NCBI GenBank assembly: GCA_030867875.1
Contig: JAOWCC010000569.1
Coordinates: forward strand, 992,001-1,056,000
DNA length: 64,000 nucleotides
Direction of reading: 5' to 3'
DNA from: Actinernus sp. WN-2022
Taxonomy: Eukaryota; Cnidaria; Anthozoa; Actiniaria; Actinernidae
Every line of letters begins with the position of its first letter. The stretch's first letter is position 1. A program made the translations under genes and the position numbers. This document shows positions 53,134-63,901 of this stretch, in pieces. Below the pieces are notes generated by a model. It made no database searches. It was not told where the DNA came from and saw only the letters and a program-made list of their open reading frames with translations.

Positions 53134-53365
53134 CTATCAGTTCACTTTCCTTCTTACACAACAAATGAAACGGCAGTATCCACTGATCTTGAGAATCAAC
53201 TGCAAATACTCTACCTTTAGGGAACTCTGGCTCAGGAATTAAATTTATGTACTGCAGTTTGATTCGGAAATATTGCATTCCAAGCTCCTTGACCATGTCT
53301 GCTATGCCGTAATTTCTACGCATATTCTGTAGAACACTCGAAAGTGCTTCATAATAAAAGACCAT
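53134..53365 (-). other. Possible first coding exon of an unidentified gene
   Basis: A minus-strand ATG opens MVFYYEALSSVLQNMRRNYG and continues QYFRIKLQYINLIPEPEFPK and VFAVDSQDQWILPFHLLCKK to a consensus donor GATAG/GTAAG. The composition is that of a normal globular protein. Upstream sequence (53440-53570) is relatively CpG-rich and could be a promoter. I do not recognise the protein and found no downstream exon, so host gene and transposon gene both remain possible. Confidence 0.4.
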
Positions 53366-53669
53366 CTTGAGATTGGCCGATCTTGTTCGAGTGCATAGAT
53401 AGCTCCAGTGACTTCCAGTAGGAGAGGGTTTAACAGCTATGTCACAGATTCCATTATTCTGTCACCATTTTAGCGGCCTTCGCATGCACAACGCACGACT
53501 GAACACAAGTTCACAACCTCGTTACTAGGGTCTTCTCGGTTTGACAATACACGAGCGACCCGCCATCTTGAATATTACTCAGAAGACATCGCGGGCTCGG
53601 GATTTTGACGACTGGAGAGGAATATGCGTCAATCTTTTTAGGACTCTTTTATGTAAAAGTCATCGATGT

Positions 53670-53800
53670 GATAATAATCCGTAATCCTAAAATCCAACCC
53701 AATAATCCGTAATCTTTTTATTTAGTTGCCAATAATCCGTATCCCTTCTCTAAAAACCCTAATAATCCATAATCCTAAAACCCTAACAGGGCCTCGGCTA
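53670..53800. repeat. Degenerate AATAATCCGTAATCC / AACCCTAA repeat
   Basis: AATAATCCGTAATC-like units recur, merging into AAAAACCCTAATAATCC and AAAACCCTAACAGGG. The CCCTAA matches the metazoan telomere unit but is not tandem enough to be an interstitial telomere; slippage is more likely. Confidence 0.5.
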
Positions 53801-55176
53801 TGTAAGCTTACCCTATATGATTGTAAGGATACGAAAGATATGGAGACAGAAGGGGATATGCAGCCAAAGATTGCCTGTACATCGACTCTACAGGTATGGT
53901 ATAAAGTAGGACGAAATGACAAGATTCAACCAGAGCCAATCATGGACTTGGTAGTTAAAAAGACCAAGTTGGATGACCATGCTACTACTATTAATATTGA
54001 AGGGCTCCAATGTTTAATATATGAAGCCAGAAATAATATCCAAACTCAGATTGAATATGAAATTAAACTGAAGGCTGCTCTACCCTAAAATGGCTCTAGC
54101 TCAGATTATGGCTCCCACACAGAATACAGAATACATAGGGATCAAGTTTGGACAAAGTCCCAGTGGCTCTTTTGCTAGCTACCAGCTGACATTCACTGAA
54201 TCAAACTTCACTGTTTACTGTGATATTGATTGCATAGAAAGAGGTTCCCCTGATTTAGTGAATGACATACAGCAATATCCTAAACTCCCCCTTCTGTCTA
54301 CAGAACAGTATATGTTGCCAGAACAATTAGACACCCAACAAAAGACCCTACTAGAATACCTTATTGTTGACGCAGTGAAACTCAATGATACTCACCCTTC
54401 TCACACAGTAGCCATGTTGGATAGAAACAATAGATTTTGCGTGGCTAGCCTCGCACTGAGCAGATTCAGAACGAGTTTAGCCCGCAAAAACAAAGGCTTT
54501 TATTCTATTGCCCGCCGCGTGAGAAGGGTGAATTGAGGAAAGAACACACGCACAGTCAACATCTACAGAATGGAAGATCGAAAGAAGGTTTATGCTTAAT
54601 TCATCAAATTTCAAAACTGTTTGCTGTCGTCAACGTAATCATGACAATTTTGTTAATAGCTTACTCCACCCTAAACATTTACATCGAGATACACATTACA
54701 TGGCAAAATAATTCGAGAAGTATATGTTCTCAACAAGAACACCCATTCAACTAATGAAGTCAGGTCTTGTTGTTAGCATGGACTCTCCATTCTTGACAGC
54801 TTCACCAGATGGAAAGGTCATTGACAAAGGGTTTAAGGAATCTTTTGCTTTAATTGAGATCAAGTGTCCAGAAACAAAGTTCAGAGTAACTCCACTCGAT
54901 GCTTGCTCTGGCAATACATTTTGGTCTGAGGATATACAAGGGAAACCCAAACTCAAGAAAAATCACCCATATTACTTTCAGGTGCAGGGCCAAATGGGAG
55001 TTACCAGGGCTGGCTGGTGTGACTTTGTTATATACACTGCCATTGGAATGAGTATTCAAAGAATTAAGTATGACAGTCACTTTTGTAATGCAACCAGACA
55101 CAAGCTGGAGTCTTATTGTTTACATCATTTCCTAAACACAGCTGCTGTTGAATATTCTAGAGGCCGAAAGGAATAA
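53790..55176 (+). pseudogene. YqaJ-like nuclease gene, copy 2
   Basis: Frames in order: KIACTSTLQVWYKVGRNDKI and MDLVVKKTKLDD to EGLQCLIYEARNNIQ (53820-54088); then IGIKFGQSPSGSFASYQLTF and LLSTEQYMLPEQLDTQQKTL to RNNRFCVASLALSRF (54090-54536); then the nuclease core SPFLTASPDGKVIDKG, FALIEIKCPETKF and YYFQVQGQMGVTRAGWCDFV (54724-55176). Asp, ExK and Gln residues of the YqaJ PD-(D/E)xK fold are all present. A one-base frame change lies at about 54088, and 54537-54723 may be an intron or eroded. Probable role: nuclease or recombination helper of the transposon. Confidence 0.8.
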
Positions 55177-55244
55177 GCATCTTACTGTAGCTTAAATGAT
55201 TAGTCAGAGTGATATTATCTAACCATTTTTTACACATTTTCTAT

Positions 55245-55439
55245 TGTTATTCGATAACCGTTATGTTACTAAGTTCCCAGTGAATTTCAATACATTGCTC
55301 ATTAGATATTCAAGGCTTTTTATATGATATAAAGACCTTGGATATCTAATGAGCTATACAAAGGCTCTTGAATACCTAATCAGGTCTTTATATTGAAATT
55401 CACTGGAATGTTAATTAAATAAAGGTTATTGAATAACAA
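55245..55439. repeat. Nested palindrome between the convergent genes of ISL2EU copy 2
   Basis: The outer arms TTGTTATTCGATAACC...CCAGTGAATTTCAATA and TATTGAAATTCACTGG...GGTTATTGAATAACAA pair over about 50 bp. Inner arms CTCATTAGATATTCAAGG and CCTTGGATATCTAATGAG pair inside them. It may be a small foldback element or a paired terminator of the two converging genes. Confidence 0.75.
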
Positions 55440-55641
55440 TGAAGTAAGTCTGTTAAATACCTTGAACCTCGGCATTCAGCCATCATATACACTATACAAT
55501 AATTTGGGAAATAAAAGATTTGCTAAATACTGATAAAAAGGGTAGTTCATATTAATGAAGCTAATGTCAATATTTAAAGATTTATAATTAAGCGGAAATG
55601 AGAGGGTCGTGTACATTGCAAAAAAAACAATCACACACACT

Positions 55642-56379
55642 TCACATAAGGTTGGAAACTCCAATTAAACTTAGTGGAAAATCCCCTTGCCAAATCATGA
55701 AGTTCTTTATTTTATTGATGGCACGCTCAATGTGGATCCTGACACGTGCTATTTGCTGTGTCTTGGTCACATCCTCTGCCGACATCTGTGCATTTGCACC
55801 ATGAAATGGTGGGATGTTAAGAGACGCTCCCAAAGGCAAAATGTCCTCAATGGTAAACTCCTTGTCAGCCATGACTGTGTCTCCAGCTTCGAAATTTTGT
55901 TTCAAAAATCCACTTCTAATGACAATTTCCCTATCTGATATGTTCTCGGTATATAGTCCACTTATGAATGTTGTAGCTCCATTGTGAGCAATTCCAACAA
56001 GTGCTTTAGATGTTTGATGATTCTTATATGCACTAAACAGTTCTGTGTTTACCAGCAAGCTGCTTGGCATCTCACATCTGATTTCCGAGCTCTCTTTGAA
56101 TGCTTAGGGCATAGTGTTCAACACTACATCTTCAGAAGGCCAGATATTGATTTGGCCAAATTTTAAGTACATGTAATTTATCCAAGAAATAAAAACACGA
56201 CTTACGGTAGACTGAGATATACCAAATAAATGTGCTAGATGGTACTCAGCAAATCCTCTTCTAAGTCTAGACATGAACATGAATAACTGCTCAACTGGTT
56301 TGAGTTTTCGTCGTCTGCCTTTCTTTGACCCAGAATCTACTTCATCGATGCTATCACGCCGGGCTGGCGCGCGCTGCAA
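55642..56379 (-). pseudogene. ISL2EU-like DDE transposase, copy 2
   Basis: The helix-turn-helix part is KLKPVEQLFMFMSRLRRGFA, EYHLAHLFGISQSTVSRVF and ISWINYMYLKFGQINIWPSE (56104-56379). The DDE core follows from about 56070: MPSSLLVNTELFSAYKNHQT, GIAHNGATTFISGLYTENIS, GDTVMADKEFTIEDILPLGA (second Asp) and VRIHIERAINKIKNF (catalytic Glu). The first Asp should sit in a DCTEI-type motif just upstream; here the frame reads ESSEI, so it seems lost. The open frame begins at a non-ATG codon, meaning that a 5' exon (perhaps THAP-bearing) is separate. Confidence 0.82.
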
Positions 56380-56399
56380 TTTGCAAATTCAAATGTCAG

Positions 56400-57235
56400 C
56401 GGTTTGTTTTCAAAATGGCGCCCGTTTCTATGGTTGTGACTGCATTGCGTGAGAGCATTGTTTGAGATTGACAAGGGGCTACCATGACAATTAGAACATA
56501 TTATAGGATAGGTCTGGTGGGTACATGTTCAAGGGATTCAAGATGGTTGCCGAGGTAAGTTTTCATTGATCTACCGCTAGAAATCGAATATTTTCACGGT
56601 ATTTTCGAGTCCCGCACGAAGTCTATGGCATGGACTTATAGGGCAGGCATGCTTCTACTCATTTGAGAAAATAATAGTGTTAAAATTAATTTCTTAAGGT
56701 TTTGAAACGGTAAAGTTGTGCTCGATTGTTTTATGCCTCGTTCTATAAAGGATTTTTCAACACATGTACATGTAAATAAAGTGGGCCGGAGTGGCGTTGG
56801 ATTCCGCAGTTGCTCCCAAAATTCAACATATTCTTGCGTATCCCCTGTGAATGTTTAGGGAATTTTGTCGTTCTCGAATCCTTGAATTTCGAGTGATTCT
56901 CAATAGAACATTTCAATTATAATTAGAGTTGTAAACTACACCTGATTTGTCATGGTGTTGTGTTGTTGTTGGTGTCTGAAAATACATTTTGGGGCACTTG
57001 ATCGGGTTTGACTGCAATTTGAAAATCGTATTCAATTCTGTTTTCTTTAGAGCATAACAATATTTTGCATGCTCATACTGAGTAGTGGCTGACAGCTGAA
57101 TCTGTTTTTTTCTTCTTCTTTCAGCTATTGGATACTTGAAACATGTATGACCACCTAACAAGCCCCAGTTACTGTTCATCACTCTTGCAAACAAGTACTC
57201 CAGGGAATTGACCGAATATCATACTGAGCAAAGTG
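56400..57235. other. Intergenic stretch
   Basis: Contains an AAAATGGCGCCC and an AAGATGGTTGCCGAG/GTAAG motif, the latter resembling a short first exon with donor near 56540-56556, but no downstream exon could be linked. No repeat border identified. Confidence 0.35.
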
Positions 57236-57243
57236 TGTGATGC

Positions 57244-59720
57244 ATGGCAAAGGGAAGACAGAGGAGACGTTATTCAAACACAGTAGCAAAGCAGTATTTT
57301 CCTGTTGGGGAGTTAAAGAGGAGAAGGACACAGCTGAAGGAGGAATATCTGTCAAAATCAAAAGTACTGAAGGAGGAGCATAAGAGATGCGCTCAACTAA
57401 ATGCTAAAGTTAGTGCTTGTTTTTCCTATCTACAGTGGTTTTTAATTAAATTAAGTCTTAAAAGCTACCCTTGAATTAATTCTCTTTAATATCTTTTTTG
57501 TTGGCACTATATGTATATGCTTTGATTGTAGCTAATTCTGTAGCTTCTACTGTGTTATTTTTAGATAAGAAGACTGAAGGAAAAGACAGAAAGACAACAA
57601 GCATTTGAAAATGAAAACATCTACCAAAGTACACTGAAGTGTACATTGCTACCAGAAACAAAAGAAAAGAGGAACAGGGCTCTCAGAGAAAAAGCGCCAT
57701 CATTTATTGATCCACTGAACACCCAGAGGCTTACGGCAAAGCCGAGTTCTGCTTGTAATCGTAAAAAATAAACAATAGAAGCGTGTTCCCTAATACACGA
57801 TAGTAACAAGGCTGGTGACCTTAAGCCATGTCTTGATGGTATGTGGTTTTCTTCCATAAACACAGTCAGTGTAAATCAACTAGAGCGGTACTTAATGCAT
57901 TCAGATAAAGGCACAAAGGTCATCCACTCCATTAATAATAAACACATCAAGTCTTTTGAAGAAAGTGATGAAAACGTACAAAGGAGTGTAAATGTACTTT
58001 ACAATAAGGGCCTTATAAGTAAGGAAAGTATAAGTCAATGCGTACAACATTATCTATGAAGTCAAGTAGTAACAAACAAAGTAAAAAAAACAAGAAGAAG
58101 TATTGCAAACACAGGGAAAATCCCTAAAATCATAAGTTATGATAAACTCATAACTTTCGTAAAGAGTGTCAATACTGGAAATGTTAGAGACATCAAAACT
58201 GATTTTTGTTATGATCTCAATGATGACAAGCAAATTTATGGTGCATACAGAGATCTAGAGGAGTTTATTACTCTTTTAGCAGAAATGTACATAGGTTTAG
58301 GAGATAACGTTGTTCTGTTGGATTTTGGACAGCCTAAGTACCATTTTAAACTTACCATTGGGGCTGACGGAGCTCCCTTTGGGAAAGACGATGAGGCCAC
58401 TGCGTGGCTGGTTTCATTTATGAATGTAGGTGAAAGTCCTGATGAAAACTTTCTCCTTTGTGGGGCAAATTGTCCAGAATCACATGAAGCAATGTTAAGA
58501 TATGCAAAAAAAGTTTTTGCAGATGTTAAGAAAGTTGAAAGTAAGACTTACACCATTTTGGGATATTCAGTTACCTTTAAGTTTGTTCTTGTCCCAAGTG
58601 ACATGAAATGGTTAGCTACATTTTCTGGTGAGCTCAGTAATGCTGCTTACTATTTCTCCACATTTGCCAATGTTAATTCAGACAACATGAATATGGTAAA
58701 TGGCTTCATTGGCTATGAAGATAATTGCACCATGGCAATATGCTGATAGAATTTCAGTTGCAACTGCAGTTCAAGAGAAAAAGCAAGAATTATCTCATAC
58801 ATCACTAGCAGAGTCAACCAAACGATCTAAGGTTTTGAAATTCATCAGAGACCAAAAGTCAAGGCAAGAGTTTAAGCCATTAATGAATGAATTAGTTGAT
58901 TCTTCCTTTTCAGAACCACTGCACTGTGCAAACAATGCTTGTCAGCAGCTGTTTTCATGCCTCTTAGAGGAAGAATAATTGATGCTTGCATTGAAGAATA
59001 ATTGCAAAGCATCAAGGCTTTATAAGAAAGTAGAAAGAGGGTAGAAAGAAGAAATTTGAGTATCGGTTTACAGGCAAAGAGACCAAGGCTTTTTGCCATG
59101 ATTTTATGTGCCTGGTGGACTCGCTTAAAAGAGACAGTGATCTACCATCTGAGAAACTCATGCTTACATCTATTGCATTTGCTGCTTTGAAACTCAGAGA
59201 TGCCATTTGAAGGTTTAACAGAGTTACAATTGATCCAGTAGCCATTTCTGAATTGCAAGAGAGCTGTTCTCTTTATTTCAACACTTGCTCTTCATTCCTA
59301 AGAAAAGTAAGTCCTACAACATGGACCATTGGTTATGCGGTGCCTTTTCACACCAAGTTGCTATACAATAAGTTTCGGCATCAATAAGACTCGGCATCAA
59401 TACGATGCAAGGTAGAGAGGCAAAGCATGTAAGATTAGCCTCTTATGCAAAGCATACTACACGTTCACAGCGGTGGCCCCTAGTCATGCGCCATGAGTTC
59501 ATGAGCACCATCTGGTTAAGGAAAGCTGACCCAATGAGTTTCCATTGTTACAAGTCAAAAGAGAAAGTATACTCCAGATCTTAGTAAACCAGAAGTTTGT
59601 TATTGTGGATTTAGTAAGGGTCTCGATGATCAGCGGTGCATTTATTGCTCATCTAGGTTGTATCAGGAGGTTATGCAATGTGCTGTGCAAGGTACATTAA
59701 CAAATCATGTTTGCAGCATG
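57244..59720 (+). pseudogene. Uncharacterised multicopy gene, long copy (GADGAPFGK/GREAKH family)
   Basis: Exon 1 from ATG 57244 (MAKGRQRRRYSNTVAKQYFP, then a basic coiled-coil-like stretch), an acceptor ATTTTTAG at about 57563 and RRLKEKTERQQAFENENIYQ. Further segments: VSVNQLERYLMHSDKGTKVI (57.85 kb); KIISYDKLITFVKSVNTGNV and YGAYRDLEEFITLLAEMYIG, then LTIGADGAPFGKDDEATAWL (58.1-58.4 kb); FLLCGANCPESHEAM; VLVPSDMKWLATFSGELSNA; AESTKRSKVLKFIRDQKSRQ; and finally VSPTTWTIGYAVPFHTKLLY, MQGREAKHVRLASYAKHTT and a CYCG...CIYC zinc ribbon. GADGA may hold a catalytic Asp. Frame changes near 58.74, 59.0, 59.2 and 59.38 kb and several stops disable it. Confidence 0.7.
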
Positions 59721-59756
59721 CTAAGTGTAGAATGGTAAAGTACATGCAATTAGTCA
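59644..59756 (+). repeat. Direct duplication of the 3' end of the 57-59.7 kb gene, copy 1
   Basis: ATTGCTCATCTAG and ATCAGGAGGTTATGCAATG followed by GGTACATTAACAAA recur at 60050-60156, about 405 bp downstream, with a few differences. The duplicated stretch covers the last coding part and adjacent 3' sequence. Confidence 0.8.
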
Positions 59757-60049
59757 AAGCAACAGACCATAAGTAAGAGAAGGAATCTACAATTATTTAC
59801 ATGCATATGTGCGATGATGTGTAATAAAATATTTCGGTAAACCTGAAGTAATTTGTACATTGGGCGTAAGCACGTCCTGCTAATTTCATTGCTGCACCCG
59901 CACTGGTATGATTTACTTCCAGTTTGGTTAAAAATAGATTTTATTACACATTATCATCACACACACCCTGTTCCGAGATTCATTCTTACCCATGGTCTCT
60001 TGGTCAAAGTTGTTTCCCCACTTGAGGTACAGTTCATTGTTGAGCATGT

Positions 60050-60156
60050 ATTGCTCATCTAGATTTTATCAGGAGGTTATGCAATGGTGCTGTGCAAGGT
60101 ACATTAACAAAAATTGTTTGCAGCATGGTACATTTGTAAAGTGCATACAATTAATC
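60050..60156 (+). repeat. Direct duplication of the 3' end of the 57-59.7 kb gene, copy 2
   Basis: The second copy of 59644-59756. The spacing suggests a local segmental duplication in which most of the intervening sequence has diverged or been inserted. Confidence 0.8.
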
Positions 60157-60580
60157 AGTTGTGTTTCCTCATACTAGCATGTACTATTCATCAGATTGTG
60201 CGGCAGCTTTTATTAGTGCAGCACATTTAAGAGGATTACAAATATTATGGATGTTTTATAACTATTTATATTTTAAGGGATATTAAAAAAAAATTAACTT
60301 ATATTTATGTATGAATTTTATGCACTTCAGAAGTGCTTTTATTATATGTATGCAGTATGTTTGAATATTTTAAGGAATTATGTAAGTCTGAAACAAAACA
60401 AAAAGAAAGAAAACATTAGCATTGTATTACTGTTATTAAAATTAAATGAGCAAAATTTACATATCAACAGTTTTCAACATGTTTTTCAATAATAAAATCA
60501 TTGGAAGATTTTGTCAAGGTTAATCTGCAATTCCATCGAGTCTAAGTACAAATACCAAAACAGTGCATTCATGATTTCAT
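60157..60580. other. AT-rich stretch without a gene
   Basis: No supported feature; several AATAAA-like signals are expected by composition alone. Confidence 0.4.
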
Positions 60581-60584
60581 GTCT

Positions 60585-60846
60585 CTATCAATTCCAAGCC
60601 TGCCCATCCCCCCATCCCCTCATCCCTTCATCCCCTTCCGGGCAAGGGTGGTGCATTTATCAGTCTATCAATACTGGGGGCATTTGTTGAAATGGAAGAC
60701 AAACAATTATTGAAACTGAAATAAAAAAAGGCCTATTTCACACATTATACAGCTGAGCTGACCCCACGGTGGGGCATATGTAATGTTTAAAAAAATGTAA
60801 AATGCCCCACAAATACCGGGAGGATGGGCAGGCTTGGAATTGATAG
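60585..60846. mobile_element. Short MITE with 25-bp terminal inverted repeats
   Basis: CTATCAATTCCAAGCCTGCC at the left is the reverse complement of GGCAGGCTTGGAATTGATAG at the right, continuing to GCCCATCC. The interior includes a CATCCC-rich run and GGCAAGGGTGG. The 262-bp unit has no coding capacity. A target duplication is not clear. Confidence 0.8.
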
Positions 60847-60952
60847 GATATAACCACTACTAGAGTTTGTACTCAGGCGTATTCTCTGAAATATCAAAGA
60901 GAAAACTGTGGCACCCCAAGGCGGTTATAGTGTCCATATCTAGCTTCAAATC

Positions 60953-61492
60953 TCAACAGTTCCACGTTCTTTGAAAATTTTGGTTAGCAATAATTTTGCT
61001 GAATGAATTATCCTTTTCTATTTTAAACAGTATATGTTCAATATTTAGTTCCCTTGAATACTTGTTTGCAAGAGCGATGAACAGTAACTGGAGCTGGTCT
61101 ATGTCTGAAATGATAAGTACTTCGACATACTTTGTTTTCTTTTTCAGAAATCCACCAATTTCGGATGACAAAATAAATGTCTTCAGGCACGAAAACAATT
61201 CTTGTGGCAGGTTCCAAGAGAATGAAACTGTCCATGGGCGAGCAAGATTTGGTCTTGGTTTCATTCTTCGCATGATACACTTGTGCCAGTGCTTTACTGC
61301 TCTGGAGAGCATTCGCGATGGCTGAGCTAGATGGTACTTGTATCGAACATCAGCTGCCAATGTGTGCTTCTTGATCACAGCTCTAGATAGCTGGAGTAGC
61401 TCATCCCCGATTTCGGTAGCTCTGTTTCGATCCTCGGCACAATTTACATATTCTCCACCAATTTCTTGGAGTTTAACAATCAGTTGAGCCAT
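60953..61492 (-). CDS. Unidentified 179-residue ORF
   Basis: A clean minus-strand frame from ATG 61490-61492 to a stop at 60953. It begins MAQLIVKLQEIGGEYVNCAE, continues GDELLQLSRAVIKKHTLAAD and CIMRRMKPRPNLARPWTVSF, and ends NQNFQRTWNC. The composition is that of a normal soluble, basic, helical protein. I do not recognise a family, and no second copy exists in the window. It lies between a MITE and a THAP-domain remnant on the same strand. A short unspliced host gene, a gene copy or a transposon accessory ORF are all possible. Confidence 0.5.
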   Translation of the reverse strand: MAQLIVKLQEIGGEYVNCAEDRNRATEIGDELLQLSRAVIKKHTLAADVRYKYHLAQPSRMLSRAVKHWHKCIMRRMKPRPNLARPWTVSFSWNLPQELFSCLKTFILSSEIGGFLKKKTKYVEVLIISDIDQLQLLFIALANKYSRELNIEHILFKIEKDNSFSKIIANQNFQRTWNC

Positions 61493-61962
61493 AATTTCAG
61501 CTGTTTTTATCTACTCGACAGGATGGGGAACGGAGCGGTAGCCATCTTGTTTTTGTGCGCGTTACCGCTGACTAGACTAGCACTGCAGGCGTGCGAACTT
61601 GAAAACAAAGCCACAGCGCAGCCCAGCGTGTATTATCTTCTTCAATACAGTGGTAAAATTCAGCTGGCACGTCTCGTTTATTGGAGCAGTATCTAATGTT
61701 CTCTCCTTTCTCACCAGTGTTGAGAAATTCAAATATTGCCATAAATGTCTCGAAGGGAATCCAGAATAAAAAGCAATGTTTTCGTTAGAATTAAAACGAT
61801 CCAAATTAAAAATACGTGGCTGTAAACTTTCAAGTTCCTCTTTTGAGTTGTTGTATTTATTTCTCTCTGTCTATCTTTTCCTGCTTCAGTGTTTTGTTTT
61901 CAATGAAAACTGACGATACCGTAAATCAAGCCGTGTATTCTCCACATTCGTTTCGTTAAGTT

Positions 61963-62381
61963 CTAATTCAAGCCATGATTCCTTGTTTTAAGTTCCTCCA
62001 GTTCTTCTTTTAATAAATCTTCAGTTGACTTCGGCTCTTCCATTACACAATCTGGACTTGTTTCCACACTCGTTGTTGTTAGTGATTGCCGATCTTTTGG
62101 CGACTTTCTTTTCCGTGGAGACTCTCTAGACCAAGAGAATTTACTCGGAATACTGTTCTTCATCGTTTAGAGATTTCTTCAGGTCGATTGGTTTCGTCTA
62201 AAGTGGCGAGAGCAGACTTTAGTTTTTTCAGTCAACACAAATTCCTTTCCTGGATCTCGTCGAATTGCCACGATCCACTCCTTTCGTAGTTGTTCGATTT
62301 AGGGAAATTAAAGTATGAAATCTTCTCTCCGCTTATAGAACGATATCCTTTAAGTGTGCACACACAGTAGTGAAGAGGCAT
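61963..62381 (-). pseudogene. THAP zinc-finger domain remnant with following coiled coil
   Basis: From ATG 62379-62381 the frame reads MPLHYCVCTLKGYRSISGEK and ISYFNFPK. In a shifted frame comes EFVLTEKTKVCSRHFRR (about 62190-62245). C...C, the YFNFPK block and CSRHF match the C2CH zinc-binding THAP fold used by transposases for DNA binding. After a stop, the frame continues with SPRKRKSPKDRQSLTTTSV and KEELEELKTRNHGLN, an acidic/coiled segment. A frameshift near 62245 and a stop near 62180 show decay. It may be the first exon of the ISL2EU-like transposase 5.6 kb downstream on this strand, or an unrelated THAP copy. Confidence 0.68.
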
Positions 62382-62519
62382 TTTTCGTTCAGTTCTTATG
62401 TATAAATATCTAAAATAACAAAGAATCGATAGAATAACAAGCGAACCATGATGCAACTCGTCACCAGAGCCCAACTCGGACAGCGTATTATGCATAGCGT
62501 GTATATGTAAGCTGTTATC

Positions 62520-62995
62520 AAAAATAAGATATTGATATCAATCTGTACAACTTTACGAGGCTCCGTATTCACATATCTGGCACTGATTTACACATAATTT
62601 TGAAATATATATATCATCATTAATTTTATGTTTAAAGAGAGTATCAATATTTGGATACACTTACATGTGTTCCTTATTTCCCTTTTGAGATGTCCCATTG
62701 GCTGTCAATGGCCTTGGTGCACTTTTCAACTATGTGAGTTCAGGGAAGATAGGGATGCACTTGTGACAGCTCATGGTAGCCTTCTAAGGAGATTGAGAAC
62801 CTGTCCATTCTATACAAAATGGACTTTATCCTTCTCTTCCTCGTCCAGTATGTCGTAGCAACTCGTAGTTAGAATGATAGAATAAGAACTTATAATTACA
62901 ATTGGAAAACCAGGAGTGTAAATCCTTCTACAAGAAAAAGACTTCTTGTAGCAGGATTTCTTTATAGATTACTCTACATTTCATTCAAATATAAC
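62520..62995. other. Stretch without a clear gene
   Basis: A plus-strand ORF at 62628-62858 is antisense to a low-quality minus-strand coding pattern (GQVLNLLRRLP), which could be an exon of the gene suggested by the two splice-bounded segments further right. Neither is strong enough to call. Confidence 0.35.
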
Positions 62996-62999
62996 TTAC

Positions 63000-63062
63000 G
63001 AGTATCTGATGAGGTACTGGCCTTTTCGCCAGTTTGACATGTTTCTTTGTTCGCTTCTGAAT
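63000..63062 (-). other. Putative 63-bp internal exon
   Basis: Bounded by an acceptor (TAACTTAG) and a consensus donor (CTC/GTAAGT), exactly 21 codons, reading SEANKETCQTGEKASTSSDT. The splice signals are strong but the exon is too short to identify. Same strand as the exon at 63354-63477. Confidence 0.45.
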
Positions 63063-63353
63063 CTAAGTTACATGCAAAAGAAAATGAAATGAAGTGGTGT
63101 TAGTTTTTCGTGCATTGTGTTCGTTTGTCGATTTTTTTTCACTCGAAATGAAAACGATTTCATCAATACTCTTTCTAAAATCGGTAACATTTTAGGTATT
63201 TTGCCATTGGTTTTGAAGTTAATGTGTAGGGATGTGGAACCTTCACGCCTGCCTTTCAGTTATTCCTAAAAAATGAAAGTGGATGTTATATTTAGTGTAA
63301 ATACGTCTACGTACTTGTGTGCCTTAAAGCAACTCTAGCTATTAGTCACTAAC

Positions 63354-63477
63354 CTAAGCTCTTTACTCAGCCGCTGTTGTTGGCGTTTTCCTACATCCTC
63401 GAATGGCTTGTGTTTTCTGGAGCCATCGCGTTCCTCGTTGTACTCTTGCAAGGCATTGTAGAGTTCAGCTTTTCTTT
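63354..63477 (-). other. Putative internal exon (RQQQRLSKEL)
   Basis: Bounded by TTTCATAG and AG/GTTAGT. The open frame reads RKAELYNALQEYNEERDGSR and KHKPFEDVGKRQQQRLSKEL, a basic helical stretch resembling DNA-binding N-terminal regions of multicopy cnidarian genes. It probably belongs with 63000-63062 to one minus-strand gene starting beyond the window. Confidence 0.5.
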
Positions 63478-63550
63478 CTATGAAAGGTAAATACCTTTTA
63501 TAAAGATATTCTCAAATTGTTGAGGGGGAGCATTCTTCACAATATCTACC

Positions 63551-63901
63551 AAATCTTCAATTTATACACAAAATATGCATTTCATTCCAAACTAAGCTTC
63601 ACAGAAATAATCACTACGCGATATTTTAGGTAAAGCACTGTTTGAATAGGCCCCCTCAACAATTTGTTTTCGCTCAAATACATGCCTAAATAATATCTCT
63701 CTGAATCTAATCGATAAGATAATAAAGACAATAACTTAACTGCTGCAACTTAAGTAGTTTCATATTTGGTACTTTAAACTTCAGTAAAACAGTGGTTTCA
63801 AAACAGTGATTTACTTTACCTAAAATATCGCGTAGTACCGATTATTTCCGTAAAGCTTAGTTTGGAATATAATGCATATTTTGTGTATAAATTGAAGATT
63901 T
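63551..63901. mobile_element. Foldback element with about 90-bp arms and repeated flanks
   Basis: AAATCTTCAATTTATACACA...TTTTAGGTAAAGCACTG (63551-63640) pairs with CAGTG...TGTGTATAAATTGAAGATTT (63804-63901). Just outside, AAATTGTTGAGGGGG and CATTCTTCACAATATC occur on the left (63514-63546) and again on the right (63914-63954), and CCCCCTCAACAATTTG appears inverted inside at 63651. The flanking direct repeats may be a long duplication or part of a compound element. Confidence 0.75.

Larger units (their letters stand above)
53780..56379. mobile_element. ISL2EU-like DNA transposon, copy 2
   Basis: A YqaJ-type gene on the plus strand (53790-55176) converges on a DDE transposase gene on the minus strand (55642-56379), separated by a nested palindrome at 55245-55439. 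The layout equals that of copy 1. I could not identify terminal repeats. A THAP domain at 62.0-62.4 kb on the minus strand could be the detached first exon of this or a similar transposase gene. Confidence 0.72.

Noticed and set aside
53750..53795. Interstitial telomere (CCCTAA motifs)
   Set aside because: Only two or three imperfect units mixed with AATAATCC repeats; not a tandem telomeric array.
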